A stretch of DNA of 64,000 bases from Margaritifera margaritifera. Its lineage: Eukaryota; Mollusca; Bivalvia; Unionida; Margaritiferidae. This document shows positions 36,326 to 48,989 of this stretch, one piece after another (position 1 is the first letter of the stretch; every line of letters begins with the position of its first letter). Both the position numbers and the translations under genes were made by a program. Below the pieces are notes generated by a model. The model was not told where the DNA came from. It ran no database searches and worked only from the letters and a program-made list of their open reading frames with translations. The DNA lies in contig JAQPZY010001418.1 in the NCBI GenBank assembly GCA_029931535.1, positions 124,001 to 188,000 of the forward strand, given 5' to 3'.

Positions 36326-36470
36326 CATGGGCATTAACTCCCAAATCATGGGCATTAAGTCTCAACTATCACATCATGGGCATTAAGTCTCAACTATCAA
36401 ATCATGGACATTAAGTCTCAAATATCAATCATGAGCATTAAGTCTCAAATCATGGGCATTAAGTCTCAAA
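36326..36470. repeat. Tandem TCATGGGCATTAAGTCTCAA repeat, six copies
   Basis: Six copies of ATCATGGGCATTAAGTCTCAA, some followed by an extra CTATCA or ATATCA, so unit length alternates between about 20 and 29 bp. The mixed unit length points to slippage rather than coding constraint. Confidence 0.9.
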
Positions 36471-39006
36471 CAAATGCTATAATAGCATAGTTTAGGGAAT
36501 ATTGAAACGAATCCTACCGTAGTGGATTTTAAATATTTTTAATAGTATTCAGAGATTGCTGGATTGTTTTAAACAGAAATAGAGAGCTGATTTATGTGGA
36601 AATCAAAGCATTTATTCTAAACGTAAATTAAATATGATCTAGAATACAATAGTTACGTTGACTGTATTAAACATAAAGCCGATTTGACTGATTTTGAGCA
36701 AAGGATAGATACGATGGAATAGACAGAGGTGATAGGCTATTTGAAATATTCGGAATGAGATATACCGTTGAGATAGAATGTGAATTTCATTTTATTATTG
36801 TCACAGTCTGTCTTTTGTATATTCAGTTGCATAAGAAAACCCAAGTATGTATAAGTTAGTAAATTCATGTATGTCTTACAAAACTAATGAAATCATTAAT
36901 TGCGGAAATATGTTCATTATGCGTTGAATGTCAGGAGTAATGCTTTGCATGATTAAACATAATGTAATTAATTTAACAACAATGAAATGAATATTCTCCC
37001 AGGCTTTTAGAATATATTTGTTTTCTTTTTAATGAATCCTATTAATAGCAAGAATGTTTTTATTCCCCATCCTGCGAAACAATAATTGCATGTTCCTTTA
37101 GATTATGAGAATTTGTATTATTGCGTACATTGAGAAAGATAGTATTTAATTTTGTTTCCGATCACTGCCACTTGTAACATCAACGATAGACCATGCAATA
37201 TATGTCGTTAATAAATATTTGTGATCGAATGATTGGTTGAGTATATTGCATGACTCGTTCTTAAATAGGGTAATGTGTCCTTAGTGCAGCTCAGTTCCAG
37301 GTACAGAACAGTGAATGGTGCTATGTGTAAACACCTGGCTATGTCAGGAAGTTGATGTGTTCTGCGTTTTAGGCGGAGCACCTTCAGACAATTTAGATAT
37401 AGGTGACAGAGAATAAAATGCAATTAGTCAATGTATGAAACAAATAAGTAAACATTTATTTTGTAGTTACGTACACCTATTAGACCAATGATTGTGGCAT
37501 TAAAACTTTGATACACTTGGAAAATTTTGAAGAAGATAAAAGTGGACGAAATGAGTTACGATAGGAATACAACAATCTAGACTAAGTCTCAATTTAAAGA
37601 ACTATTTGTGATAGATGATATATCCCTTGTATATTTGTCTATTAAATCAGATGTGTGCTGTTGTAAAGATTGCTGTTAGAATAGTCTGTGAAAACAGTTC
37701 TCCAACCTAGGGTTTTAAATGTTAGTTTTAACTTTGGCCAAACATCAAGTGTACCTGTGTTTATTTCTATATTCAAACAATGTATACATAAAGGATACAA
37801 TTATATTCTGTATATTATCATGCCTGGGTCATCCAGCTCTCTTAGGCTTTTTATCGTTATTCAATGTAAAGCCTCACCAAACTCACAAAAAATCATCTGG
37901 CATATTCTTTTTTTCAAACTTTTTTCACAATCACTTACTGAGAGATTCCTTCTGACAGGGTATTATTCTTTTAAGGCCAAAGTAAAATAATGTTAATATC
38001 AACTCCAGTCAAATATAATACACCAAAAACGTTTAGATCACTTTTTAAAACTATTATTTTACAACGCATTTTACAGTTTTAAAATAATAACGAAATTAAA
38101 CCTCGCTGGCTAAAAGTGATGACATTTGTATTTAATGCAGAACAAATAGCTTGGGGATGAGGGTTTGAGTAGGGACGAACATTTGCAAATTACTGTTTAT
38201 ATTAGTAGTACCTGTACATAGCTTGTAGCATCTCTATTTCGTATCAACAGGGGATTAAATTTAAGGCATACATTAATTTCTTTGATCAAAACAATACATG
38301 AATGCAAAATATTCAGTAGAACAAGAGAGCATTGGAAAATATTTTGAAAAAGATGGGTGTTAATATAGTACGAGCTAGTCAATACAATGTGAGTGCACGA
38401 ATAAAGGAAATTAACTAAGTATTTTTATAATTTAGAAATAGACATTTGCTTTCTAACATTATATCTGTACTTGTGAAATGTGATCGTTCATTACCAGAAA
38501 GTGAAGGAGAAATACTGGAACAAGCAAACCTATTTGATATGAATTTATAATAATAACAAAAAACGGATATTAAACCAATTAATCCCAAACCTACTATTTA
38601 ATTTTTCAAGTATTCGAAAACTAAAGAAAAAATCATATAGATATATTGAACGGTTCTGTACCTTTCTCTGAAACTATAAATATCTTTTCAAACAAATTTT
38701 AATCAAGACGAGCATGGTGTCTTATGATTTCACTGTTGAGGTATTTTATAATGTTGTCGAAAAGATATTGTTGTTTTCTTGACAGGACCTTGTATTTATG
38801 GATACCAAGAAAAGGAGAGTTATTTCCCTTTACAACAATAAGGATGTGTACCAAAGGTTATAAGTACAAGAAATTCGTTACAAAGTGGGGACAGAATTAA
38901 ACTTTTCTTCCTGTATGACAAATACTGTAAACTACGTTCTTTCTGAAAGTATTTACATTGGATTAGGATTTATAAAAGGCAGAATTTTTCTGAAAATATA
39001 GGATAT

Positions 39007-40335
39007 TTGTTTCATGTTACATACAATAAAATATTTATTTCAGCTTTAATCTTCTTCTTAATTTTTGAAAAGGCATTTGATTTGTTTCGATTGATACTTA
39101 TAAACTTTATGCTGAGCGAAATTGAGTATGAAAGGTCAAACTATAGATCATTAATGATGTACTTAGACTCCCCAAATTTATATGACTGGGCCATGAGCCA
39201 GTGGATACTGGTAATAACTGGGCAAATGATAAACATATTAGATGATTATAAGAAAATCTGTTCGAAATACCTAAAGAATGTTATACTAGTTGTATATTAG
39301 AAGAGAATCTGGAGACTCCATTGCATCTACACGACCATTTTAAAGACTATCTGCTAACATCAAAGAAAACGTGTACCAGACGAAAATGATTTGTCTCTTT
39401 TGCAAAAGAAACTGTGATGTACATTGAAAAATTAAAGAGGAATATGACATTTACTACATACATTTAAAGTTTTATGTACAAATTGGTCCAAACCTGAAAT
39501 GGATACATATAATTCCCCTGTTTAATTAGCAACGGTGGATTAAATCAGACATTGAATTGAATACGGATTTGAGACAGAAGAAGGAAATGAATTAGAGAAA
39601 TTTTGTTTGTCTTCAAATTGATGTCCACCTCCGTAATTGGGAAACAGATGACAAATTTAAGAGAACAACAGTTAAATTATGTAATGATAAAAATACATTT
39701 TTTAAATGCCGAAAAGATATATCATTCTTCTGTAGTATTACAGTATTAAAGATCAAATTAACCAAACCGTTCAATGGAGATTTTGTTGTGTTAAAACTAA
39801 GTAAGTTGTTAATGTACGAATTTCATTACCTAATGTTAAAGAAGCAAATACGGTAATACAATGAGACTAATTCTCACTGATACAGATTCACTATATATTT
39901 ACGGTGAAACAGAAAACGTTTACAGCCACGTGAAGGCTGACATCAAGTTTTACGATACTGGAGATTATCTCCAGGACAATGAATTTGACATACCACAGAT
40001 GAATAAGAAAGTTGCTGGTCTATTGAAGGATAAACTAAACGTTGTATCAATCAAAGAGGTGTGTTGGTCAAGGCTAAAACATCATTCATCCAGGACTAAT
40101 AAAGATGAAAAAGTATGCAAAGGAATATAACATGTGTGATTCAACAAAATTTAAAAGTAAACATGTAACGACATTTTCGTTCTGTTTTCAACATAATTTG
40201 TTTTATCAGCATATGAATTTCCTCAGGTCATACAATCACGAGATGTAGAGAATCAAAATGAACAAAGGTGCAATGAGCTCCTTCCATGATTAATGCTTTT
40301 TGGTTAACAAAATAAACACATTACCGTATGGACAC
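39007..40335 (+). pseudogene. Polinton protein-primed DNA polymerase B, C-terminal half (copy B)
   Basis: The palm and thumb of the family B polymerase that would replicate the element. Seen in order: YLDSPNLYDWAMSQ near 39159 (usually YLDANNLYGWAM; motif A region); ENLETPLHLHDHFKDYLL near 39300; SDIELNTDLRQKKEMN near 39546, ahead of motif B; LTDTDSLYIYGETENVY at 39873 (motif C, catalytic DTDS intact); FDIPQMNKKVAGLLKDKL at 39978; KVCKGI near 40110; SYNHEM then INTLPYGH ending at 40335. Motif B (KLMNN) is disrupted and several stops and frameshifts occur. The exonuclease half is missing. The N-terminal half of another copy lies at 15440-16985. An ATPase and capsid remnant follow on the other strand. 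Confidence 0.92.
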
Positions 40336-40399
40336 GTGAGCACCTTACAATGAGATGGAAACACGAGTCGCATGAGCAGTTTGTTTCTTTGTTCTGTTT

Positions 40400-40560
40400 C
40401 GAAGTATAATCAATCTCGTTTTGACATCATTTGAGATGAGATCTTTTATCAATTAAGATAGTTTCCGTTGATTTTTTCCGACCTATTCAAGACTACCAAA
40501 ACATGCATTTTCTCTTAAATCTTTGATGACAGAGTTATACTTTTGCAGGATCGCCTATAC
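40400..40560 (-). pseudogene. Polinton packaging ATPase, C-terminal scrap (copy B)
   Basis: On the minus strand LQKYNSVIKDLRENACF reads at 40548-40498. The same block reads VKDLRENVRF-like in the copy D ATPase at about 60400-60440, once its frames are followed. FtsK/HerA-type ATPases of this family pump DNA into the capsid. The Walker A and B parts are not present here. It lies tail to tail with the polymerase end at 40335, the same layout as in copy D. Confidence 0.6.
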
Positions 40561-40689
40561 TGATAGTTGAAAATGTCTAACACTAAAAGTTTGTCTAGTC
40601 ATTTTTTTTTATTTTTTTTTGTTTGTTACATCATCAACATTTTTCACAATCATTAGTTAGAAGCAACGTCCTTGTACCTTAATATAATC

Positions 40690-41530
40690 TGTTATCGTGT
40701 GTACTTCTCAAATCAAGCCAGATTCAATGAATGCCAGTGTACACATTGTTAACGCTTACATTGCTAATGTTTGTATGCTTTTGTTGCTAATTAAAGAAAT
40801 ACTCAGTGGCTTCTTCAAAGAGCTGTCGAAACCGGAAACCCTGAATATAAACCATGTTTGACATACCATGTACAGATAGTCACTAAGATTTTTTCTATTG
40901 CAGAGTTGTAGAACTTTCAGCATCACTTTGACTAGTAATGTAGTTGTAAAAGGAAGAAATTTCATTTGTGTAATTGTCATGATTGGATTTCTCAGTTAAT
41001 TCAGTAATCGTATCGTACTGGCTTCAAATCCTGTCAAGTTCGTAATCATGATTGCCACCTTGTATTATTTCTGCTGCTTTTGTAAACGTAATATTAATTC
41101 TGAAATCCCGAGTAAGAGTTCAAGGATGCAACGGACTATGGTATTTTGGTATCTGAATGTGAAGTGGTATTCTAAACTTTTTTCTGTACACCACAAACTG
41201 TTCAGCTTCAGTAACAGTAGTCCGTGGGTTAACAACAGATGATCTTACGTTTTTCAGTTTTCACCGATAATATCTTGTTTAATCCTGTTTGTTCTAACAT
41301 ATACAGCCAGCCAGAAATCTTTGCAAGTCATCATGACAATGTTGCACTCATTTAATTTGTAAAGATCATCGCTTACGTATGATACAGTAATTTATTTAAC
41401 AATCATTCAACCCAAAATGTTTACCATTATATCTTTAACATCTTCTCTCACATTCATATCAAACAATACAATGAAGCTACCAGGTCACAATTATGATACT
41501 TGGGCTTAGCGTTGGTATACAAGCTTGCAA
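40690..41530 (-). pseudogene. Polinton major capsid protein (copy B)
   Basis: Double jelly-roll capsid protein of the Polinton virion. Minus-strand text from about 41490 reads PGSFIVLFDMNVREDVKDIM, then KLNECNIVMMTCKDFWLAVY, VRTNRIKQDIIGEN, FRIPLHIQIPKYHSPLHP (about 41180) and DFRINITFTKAAEIIQGGN, then FRQLFEEATEYFFN near 40810. Copy D (58219-59215) has the same order: VPGRFFSI.FDVNVKE, FMTFNNLWLPVSVRTNKLEQ, IRIPCYLQIPTDHCP, LFTEATKFCFDEQQ. Stops and frame changes are frequent. It is upstream (on its own strand) of the ATPase scrap. Confidence 0.75.
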
Positions 41531-44183
41531 AGCTTATTCGGGTTTAATGCTGCTGGGGTTATGTGTGATACAATGATGTGTTTGATTGAGGTATTTAATC
41601 TGCTTGATAGAAGTCATATATTTAGCGTACATATATCGTAGAGATTTTTTTTTCGCTATTAGTTGTGCTGAAAAAGAACCATTTTCTACAAAAACGTCAT
41701 TTGCCTTCTCTGCAGTCTTGTCATTTCGCAACATCTTCAGAGTCTTTCGTTGCCCAAGACGAGGGTACTGGGTATTATGAAAAAAACTGTTAAGCAATAT
41801 ACACACTAACACTGCTAATTGTTGCTTTTAATTTAACTTATTCACGAATATTTCACCGAAAACCAAGTATGTGACTAAACCGATTACATACTTAGTGTTG
41901 AATATTAGAAATGCTAAACACTAAATGATATTCATCACTCAAAGTATTGTATTTTTAACCCACAATTTCTTGACTGTATCAGTTCCTGATTCTTTGCAAA
42001 CTGAATGTTTCTCACCACAAAAAAATCCCTTTCCAAGATTTGTGTAGTGAAAAACTTACGCTGGCAACCAGCTTCTAAGTAAAAACATCCTAAGCTTGTG
42101 GTGTTATTTCTTTCACTCTGCAACAAGTGAGGGCAATTAAAATGTAAGTTTATATAGTAGGTTGAACCTAATAAATCAAGAATTAGTAAAGGCCTACAAT
42201 TTTAGGAGCCTTACATCAATATTTGGAATAGGTAACTAAAGCGAAACGGCCTCCAAAATTTCATTTAAAGAAAATTGCTTTTTATCGTTGAATATTAGGA
42301 ATTCACTATTAATTTATAAACAAAGGCTTGGATTTTCAATGTAGCAAGAAACATCATTAGTAGTAAAACTGAAAGCATCTAAAAAGTAAAGAACGATGGA
42401 AGGGTGCTCTTAATTTATTATGGTCGGAAAAATAGCGTTGACAAAGGTTTCTCTGTATTTATGCAAATACATTTCGTACCTCCATTATATCGACACAGTT
42501 TCTATTCGTCACATCATCAGTTCTGTTTATGTCCATTATATTTATATACACTCTTCCATAAGCAGGGACATTCTCTTCAGCACATTAAATAATCTGTAAG
42601 AAAATAAAGTATTTTTATATTTACAACCAATTAAAATAAGTATATTAAAGGATCAAACAATGACCCCATGTAAAGCTTTAGGCACTAAAATGAATAGTGA
42701 CATGTTCAAAATGTCAAAAAGTAAATTTCTGCAATTTTAATGTATTCATATTCACATCATCTTTTGGCAAAATTATTACTCTCTGCCATTTTTAGTCAAA
42801 TTTTCAATAGAGTTGATGCATACAGACAGATCTAATGTTTGTTTTTTAATGACACTTCTGACAATAATGTTCAGAATCAACTTGATGGATTTGTTTTAAT
42901 ATTAAACAGGTGTTTTTTTAGCGCTACGAAGTTTTTTATTATCATTGCAATGGCTGCAAGAAAGGTGGGGATAATGTGATCTTTCCAGTCGGTTCATGTA
43001 TGTCAGTATGCATAATGTTATACAACACGTCCTACACCCTTTGAGATATACAATCTAGATCTATATAGACATCTAGACTTATTAAATATGGCATATGATT
43101 ACGATGGTCTGTAGCTGTGGGCAACGGTTTTGGAAGCTTAATCTCTCCTTAACCTTATATGGGTACATTTAGGGGAATAAGGGCTAAATACTTTGCAAAT
43201 ACTTTCTAGTTTATTTTTACACATCTATCACTTATTCACAGGATGTTCAAAAAGTGGTTTGAAGCAAATACAAAACTCACAGCAATCGGTACTCCATAAA
43301 TAAAAGCGAATTAGAGATATTTCTAAAATTCATTTTGTTTTACAAAAATACATAGTGTTTAAATACCTGCACTCCTGAAATTCCTGCTAATTTCTTGAGA
43401 CATAAGTCGACATTGGCAAGAAGTTTTCCTGTACCAATCTTGTAGACTTTTCTGGATATAATTATATCATCTTGAAACATGACATTATTTAAATCAATTT
43501 TGAGCCAAACCCATCAAACTGGCAACAAGCTGGCCTGGATATGAATTCTTGAAGATAGGCAGTTTTTGACTTAGTCGATTTGCCTCTGTAAATCACATCA
43601 TTTGGTACTACACGACAAGGTCCTCAAAGTGCAGTGTTGGGCCTAGCTCCATAGAGTTTGCAAATTTGGAACACACATTTTGGTACAATATGTTGACTTT
43701 ATCCTGGTGCAATACTTTTTAAAACTAATCAATCCAGGTAGTAACTTTTACAGCGTTTCTTTAGAAAATCCCATTATGTTCACACCTGTGATAGTAAAAA
43801 TGTGTATTTTCGATCTGTAAGATCCTTCATGGATGCATTAAACATTTTCCGGGCTGCCAACTGGTCAGCTATCTAATCTGATTCTTGGGTAGACTTTGGC
43901 GACATACCTGAGTTTTGAGATAACACTGACATTTGTTTGGTCTCTCAAGACAGATGCCGTGGTCGGTCATAGCAGTAGTCATTGAAACCAAGCTTTACTG
44001 TATTTACAATGGATTCCAAGTAACCAAGGCGTGCTTGGATGGTAAAGTGGGGAATAGAACATAATGGAACAGACATTTATTGACCAATGAAGGTACCCAT
44101 ACTTGAGCAGAATAATCACAATACAAAATCACAGTAATATATTCAGAGAACATATTACAATGCAATGTCGAGGGGGGTTGCAT

Positions 44184-44240
44184 CTATGTATGTATGTATG
44201 TATGTATGTATGTATGTATGTATGTATGTATGTATGTATG

Positions 44241-44270
<30 letters not shown>
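44184..44270. repeat. (TATG)n microsatellite
   Basis: About 21 TATG units in a row. Confidence 0.98.
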
Positions 44271-44271
<1 letters not shown>

Positions 44272-44601
44272 GTAGTCTGATAGATTACTTCGTTAGCTTA
44301 CACGAAAACACACTACTTCTGAGGTAGAGAGATCAACACGACGTTCCCAATTCTTACGTATACATTCTAAATGTGTGGGGACTATAAAAAAGTATGTCTG
44401 ACATCATGAGCGAGAGTAGAAGCGAATAGAGAAAACAAAAACACTGTCCAGTTTGTTGATGTATTGAGTCACCGAACCTTAACCTTTCAAGCTTTCCTTC
44501 AAGTAGTCAAGAGTCTTTGGTCTGTTTTTATTGAAGTATGTAGTTTATCTCTCATACTCTTCAATGTTTCTTTCATGTCTAATGTTGTACAATCAAGTTA
44601 C

Positions 44602-44607
<6 letters not shown>

Positions 44608-44668
<61 letters not shown>
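44608..44668. repeat. (AT)n microsatellite
   Basis: Pure TA run of about 60 bp. Confidence 0.98.
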
Positions 44669-44672
<4 letters not shown>

Positions 44673-46426
44673 GATTTCATTACCATTTTCAGCATAGAAT
44701 TTTGCAGAAACGTATATAAGCCTGATTCTTTTCTTTGAATGACATATTGTATCGAAGTATATATTGTGTGTAACTTGTAATCAGCAAAATGTGATTGAGC
44801 ATACTTAAATCTATCACCATAATCCAATGAATGCAAGAAACCATTTGTATCTTTATTTACAATTTAAATAAGACCAAGTAATGTTAATATTATTTTATGT
44901 CATTTCATTTCCCCTTTCCCATACTCCTGACTCGACACAATGAGAAAATCGTTATGCTTTATCCGTCCCGATGCAAAAGCACATTCTCTTAAATCTAAAC
45001 ATTTTATACCCTGGCATAATCTAGGATAGGCAGATTATATCTGAGGTATTTTTTGTGATAGGTCAGATTATCCCCCTGAGTATAGTTTGGGCTGGTTTAT
45101 TATCCATAGCCCAGAATATACCCCTGTAATTCCAACTCAGTGTATAGTCTGGGCTAATCCATTTTATCCCCATGGGATTTATCTAGCCTCGCCTGTATTC
45201 AACACTCCCCCACCACCACCACCATCACTACCACCCCAGTGCCTCTCCCACACCAAGCCTAGATGAATGTTAATGCATGTAAAGCAAGTAAAAATGTAAA
45301 TAGTAATGACAAATAGTCTTTTACATGTTTATTTTCAATATAGGCCATATATACATGATATGCAATCATCTCTGTTACACAGGTATAGTCTTACAATACG
45401 CTTCGCTGCGCGGTTACATTATATAAAATAAACAGTAGCGCAAGACAGAATGCAACGCAAAGCACATTCAAGAATATCTATAACTACTGAACACTGATAA
45501 CTACTTTAAAGTGATTGTATTAATCCTGATGATACATAGCGAGGACAGCTGTTTGCAAAAGTACGAATGAAGCTGGGCATCTGAGCCAATGGATAGAATC
45601 TCCCACTTTGTAGTGTATAACAACAATGCCAGAGAGGTTGTGACCATGATTTCAGCATCAGTACCTCATAGAGTAAAATGGACCATGGAGCTTCTTTCCG
45701 TATAATCTTATGCAATCAGGTTTAGATAGTCTTCGAGCTTCCTACTAATGTCATAGTAACTAGAATGACTCACCGAATGAAGCTATTATTATGAATGAAG
45801 CCATAATTATACAAAATGAAACAGAAGGAGGACGTCATGTGTTTATTTATATAAAAATACAATGAAAAAGGTCGTATTCTAGGAAAGGAACAGCAAAATT
45901 ATGGAAGAAGCCATATCCATCCTAATAAAAAGAGAGGAAGCAACAGGATTAATAATATAAAATAGAAGACATCATTTAAAAGCGATATGGAGGATGGTTA
46001 GTTATAATCAGGGCTGGTGGGGGGGAGGTGAGTCTAGACTAAGCTATAATATACTTATTGATATAATTTAACGTTCTGTCCTAGGCGAGAATATATATAG
46101 TTTACAATGGGTTAATCTGGGATATTACACCGATGCCGTTCTCTCTTAACTGTGTTATCATTTGCTCGCAGTCCGGAATTGGCTTTTAGTTTGTGCTAAT
46201 ATCGTGTTGAAATGTGACTCTGCAAGCTTCGGTGAAAAAGACACATTCGCAGATAAAATATGGTTTTATGTGCTCATTAGTCCATACGTGTTTAGTAAAC
46301 AGATCCTGCTACTTTGTCGAGTTATAATTTGTGATGTTGGGTTTTTGTTTTACTCTAAAATGAAGAAATCAATCCACTTTGTACGTCATCTGCTTGCTCT
46401 GACGAGAGAGAGACAGATAGACAGAC

Positions 46427-46592
46427 AGAGAAAATTACAAGTATACACCAAACAGAGCGGAAAGTGCTATCCCTGGATATTACAGGAGAATGCCTGATAA
46501 AATTAACACAATTTTTAATGTTATCAAGCATTCTACTGTAGGATCCAGGGATAGCACTTTCCGTTCTGCTTGATGTATATTTGTAATTCTCT
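46427..46592. repeat. Hairpin with about 76-bp arms and a 13-bp loop
   Basis: The left arm at 46427-46503 and the right arm at 46517-46592 are reverse complements with about ten mismatches or small gaps; the centre GGAAAGTGCTATCCCTGGAT is perfectly matched. It may be a small foldback MITE or a hairpin-RNA locus. Nothing in the sequence shows transcription. Confidence 0.88.
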
Positions 46593-46737
46593 ATGATAAC
46601 TTATATATACCTTGATTTATGTAGTATGAATCCAGATGTAATTAGATGACATTTAATTATTGGATCGACATGCGGGTATATCTGCTACGCACCAATGCCT
46701 GTAGCACCAACTTTGTAAGATCATTTTTGGTGATGTG

Positions 46738-46835
46738 TGTATGGTCGAGATGGTATAAGAGTTGGTGCATAGAGACAAGGCGATGGGTTGGGTTGCAGTA
46801 AACCGCGGATCCGTGTTCGAATCTCTGTAAAGTAC
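46738..46835 (+). mobile_element. tRNA-like sequence with A-box and B-box, possible SINE head
   Basis: TGGTCGAGATGG fits an RNA polymerase III A-box and GTGTTCGAATCTC a B-box, about 65 bp apart. Acceptor and T stems do not pair well, so it is not a functional tRNA. It is followed after about 50 bp by a long (AT)n tail, as tRNA-derived SINEs often end in simple repeats. A chance match is possible. Confidence 0.3.
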
Positions 46836-46875
46836 AAATTAAAATTCTCTAACCCGAATGAAAATATTATTTAAT

Positions 46876-47022
<147 letters not shown>

Positions 47023-47519
47023 CGTGCAGACTAATTCAGTTATATTAAATCCCTTTTTGAAGTTCGGATCAATTGTGTTTTTCTTATATGGTGCAAATTA
47101 ATATGTACCGGGGCTTTTTGATATAAACTTGACGGAAAGGAGAACAACTCAAAACCTTATTCGCAAATACAGCTAATTAAGAGCTGAAATAACTCACTAT
47201 TTGTATTTTAAAATAGCATCTTTCATAACAGTGAAATGTTTACAGCGAGTTATTTGTTTTCAAAGACTGGAAATTATTGTTCTTACAGTGGTGAATGATC
47301 ACGTAAGTTTTGCTTAATGTGATAATATACGAATGCTTGAATTTGAACTCTGATGTTTAATCCAGTTAATTATTATGTTTTAATCGAACATTAAAATGCA
47401 CTGAATTAATGATAGGGTTTATCAACGTTGATACGGCTATGGATAACACATGACATACACTGCAAGATTTCATTATTCTAGGAACATTCCAAACATATTA
47501 ATGTTACCGTCCCTTACAA

Positions 47520-48590
47520 GACATACGTTTTGCTTTTTTATAAAATTCCTTTTTGTTTTATTGACTTCTGTTTTATGTTTAAATTAGTCTATTACAAAGC
47601 CCAAATGAATACTTTTTATGTCCGTTTCGGTGTTGAATTCAGGTTTGAATATTTCTATGTGTTCGTTTATTTTGGTTATAACTGCTGCACTGCTACCATT
47701 TTTTTTATATCTGCTTCAGTTTTGAATGGAATCTTTATCTCATGTAAATCTTCATTCCAAATCGGTGAAATCTTTTCTCATTATTTGTATTCTTTTTCTA
47801 TTTAGTCAATACTACTCTGTGTCATACTGATCAGCATGCTCTCTTTTGTCTGTTTTAAATTGTTCAAATTCAGCGTGTAATTTGTTGTACAATTCAACTA
47901 ATGTAACATCTTTTATCGTTTTATCACTCAAATGTGCAAGAGGTAGCGCGAAGATTATCTTCAAAGATCAGTTCGTGCTTTCATTCATATTCGTGTTGTT
48001 TTGACGTCCTCAATCGCTTTGGTTATCTCTGTTGACTTATTTTGTTCGGCACCCCGACCATATATTAGTACTAGCAATGATCTTGCTGTTTATTTCAGTA
48101 ATTGTTTGCCTAGATTATTTATTTGTTTATTAAATTCTTGGTCGCTGTGTTGGATTTCATGTTTCAAATCTCCTTGTCGCTCTTCCAATTGAGATTGTAA
48201 AGTGCCGTAGGCTTCCAGAGATTTTTCAAAATTTTGTCCATGTCACTCTCTAAGGCAGTAATTACAATTATGAACCTCTGTAGAAAGAATTATTGTGTAT
48301 TTAATTTTTTTTTTCTCCTGTTCTCATCAATCTTGAAGACTTTGCTAGCTACTTTCGCTCCTCTCTCTTCAAAAGATAATACTTCATTGTCAGCTTGTTC
48401 CCTTCACATCTTGATATCTTTTAAATTGTTATTAGATGTGTCTTTTTTCATTCTGTCATTAGAAATAATTCTTGTATTAGCTTCAAAAGTTACATTAGCA
48501 GTATGTTGTAAATTTGTTATACGATTATCGTCTAGATCTAAGTCACTGTTTTTTTTTTTAATATATTAAAATCAGTACTCACTGAGAGAG
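47520..48590 (-). pseudogene. Minus-strand coiled-coil gene remnant (copy B side)
   Basis: The minus strand reads from about 48560 as DLDLDDNRITNLQHTANVTF, then ANTRIISNDRMKKDTSNNNL and later heptad-like, Lys/Glu/Gln-rich text with stops. The opening DLDDNRITNLQ pattern resembles starts of coiled-coil, tail-fibre-like proteins, but no family is certain. It resembles in style, not demonstrably in sequence, the coiled-coil remnants in copies A and D. Confidence 0.4.
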
Positions 48591-48615
48591 AGCTTGGAAA
48601 ATATTTTCTACAATT

Positions 48616-48620
<5 letters not shown>

Positions 48621-48704
<84 letters not shown>
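48621..48704. repeat. (AT)n microsatellite
   Basis: Pure TA run of about 84 bp. Confidence 0.98.
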
Positions 48705-48706
<2 letters not shown>

Positions 48707-48989
48707 TATTCCCTATTCGATCTGCGTTACATGGGACGTATACATTACAAGTACTCTGTGAAAATCTTTTACTTTTCCGTCTTCGTCTCTTTTGCTGCTA
48801 CTCTGTCTTTTAATTGAATTTGCAGAAACATATATATCAGCTGAAATTGTTCTAATACCTGTCTCTAAAAACTGTTCATACAACACTGTATTTCTTTTCC
48901 ATATTTTTATAGTGTTCCATATCCATGATTAAATCGTTTTTGATAGCTTAAAGTTTTTGCTGATATTGCTGTGTTTGAAATGATGTCTG

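Larger units (their letters stand above)
34771..38990. other. Unassigned AT-rich DNA
   Basis: No gene recognised. It contains (AT)n at 34964-35026, (GT)n at 35482-35530 and a 20-29-bp tandem repeat at 36326-36470. The integrase expected upstream of the copy B polymerase was looked for here and not found. A plus-strand 100-codon frame (37688-37990) shows no family features. Confidence 0.5.

Noticed and set aside
47530..48569. Phe/Ser/Leu-rich plus-strand frames
   Set aside because: Shadows of the minus-strand coiled-coil remnant.
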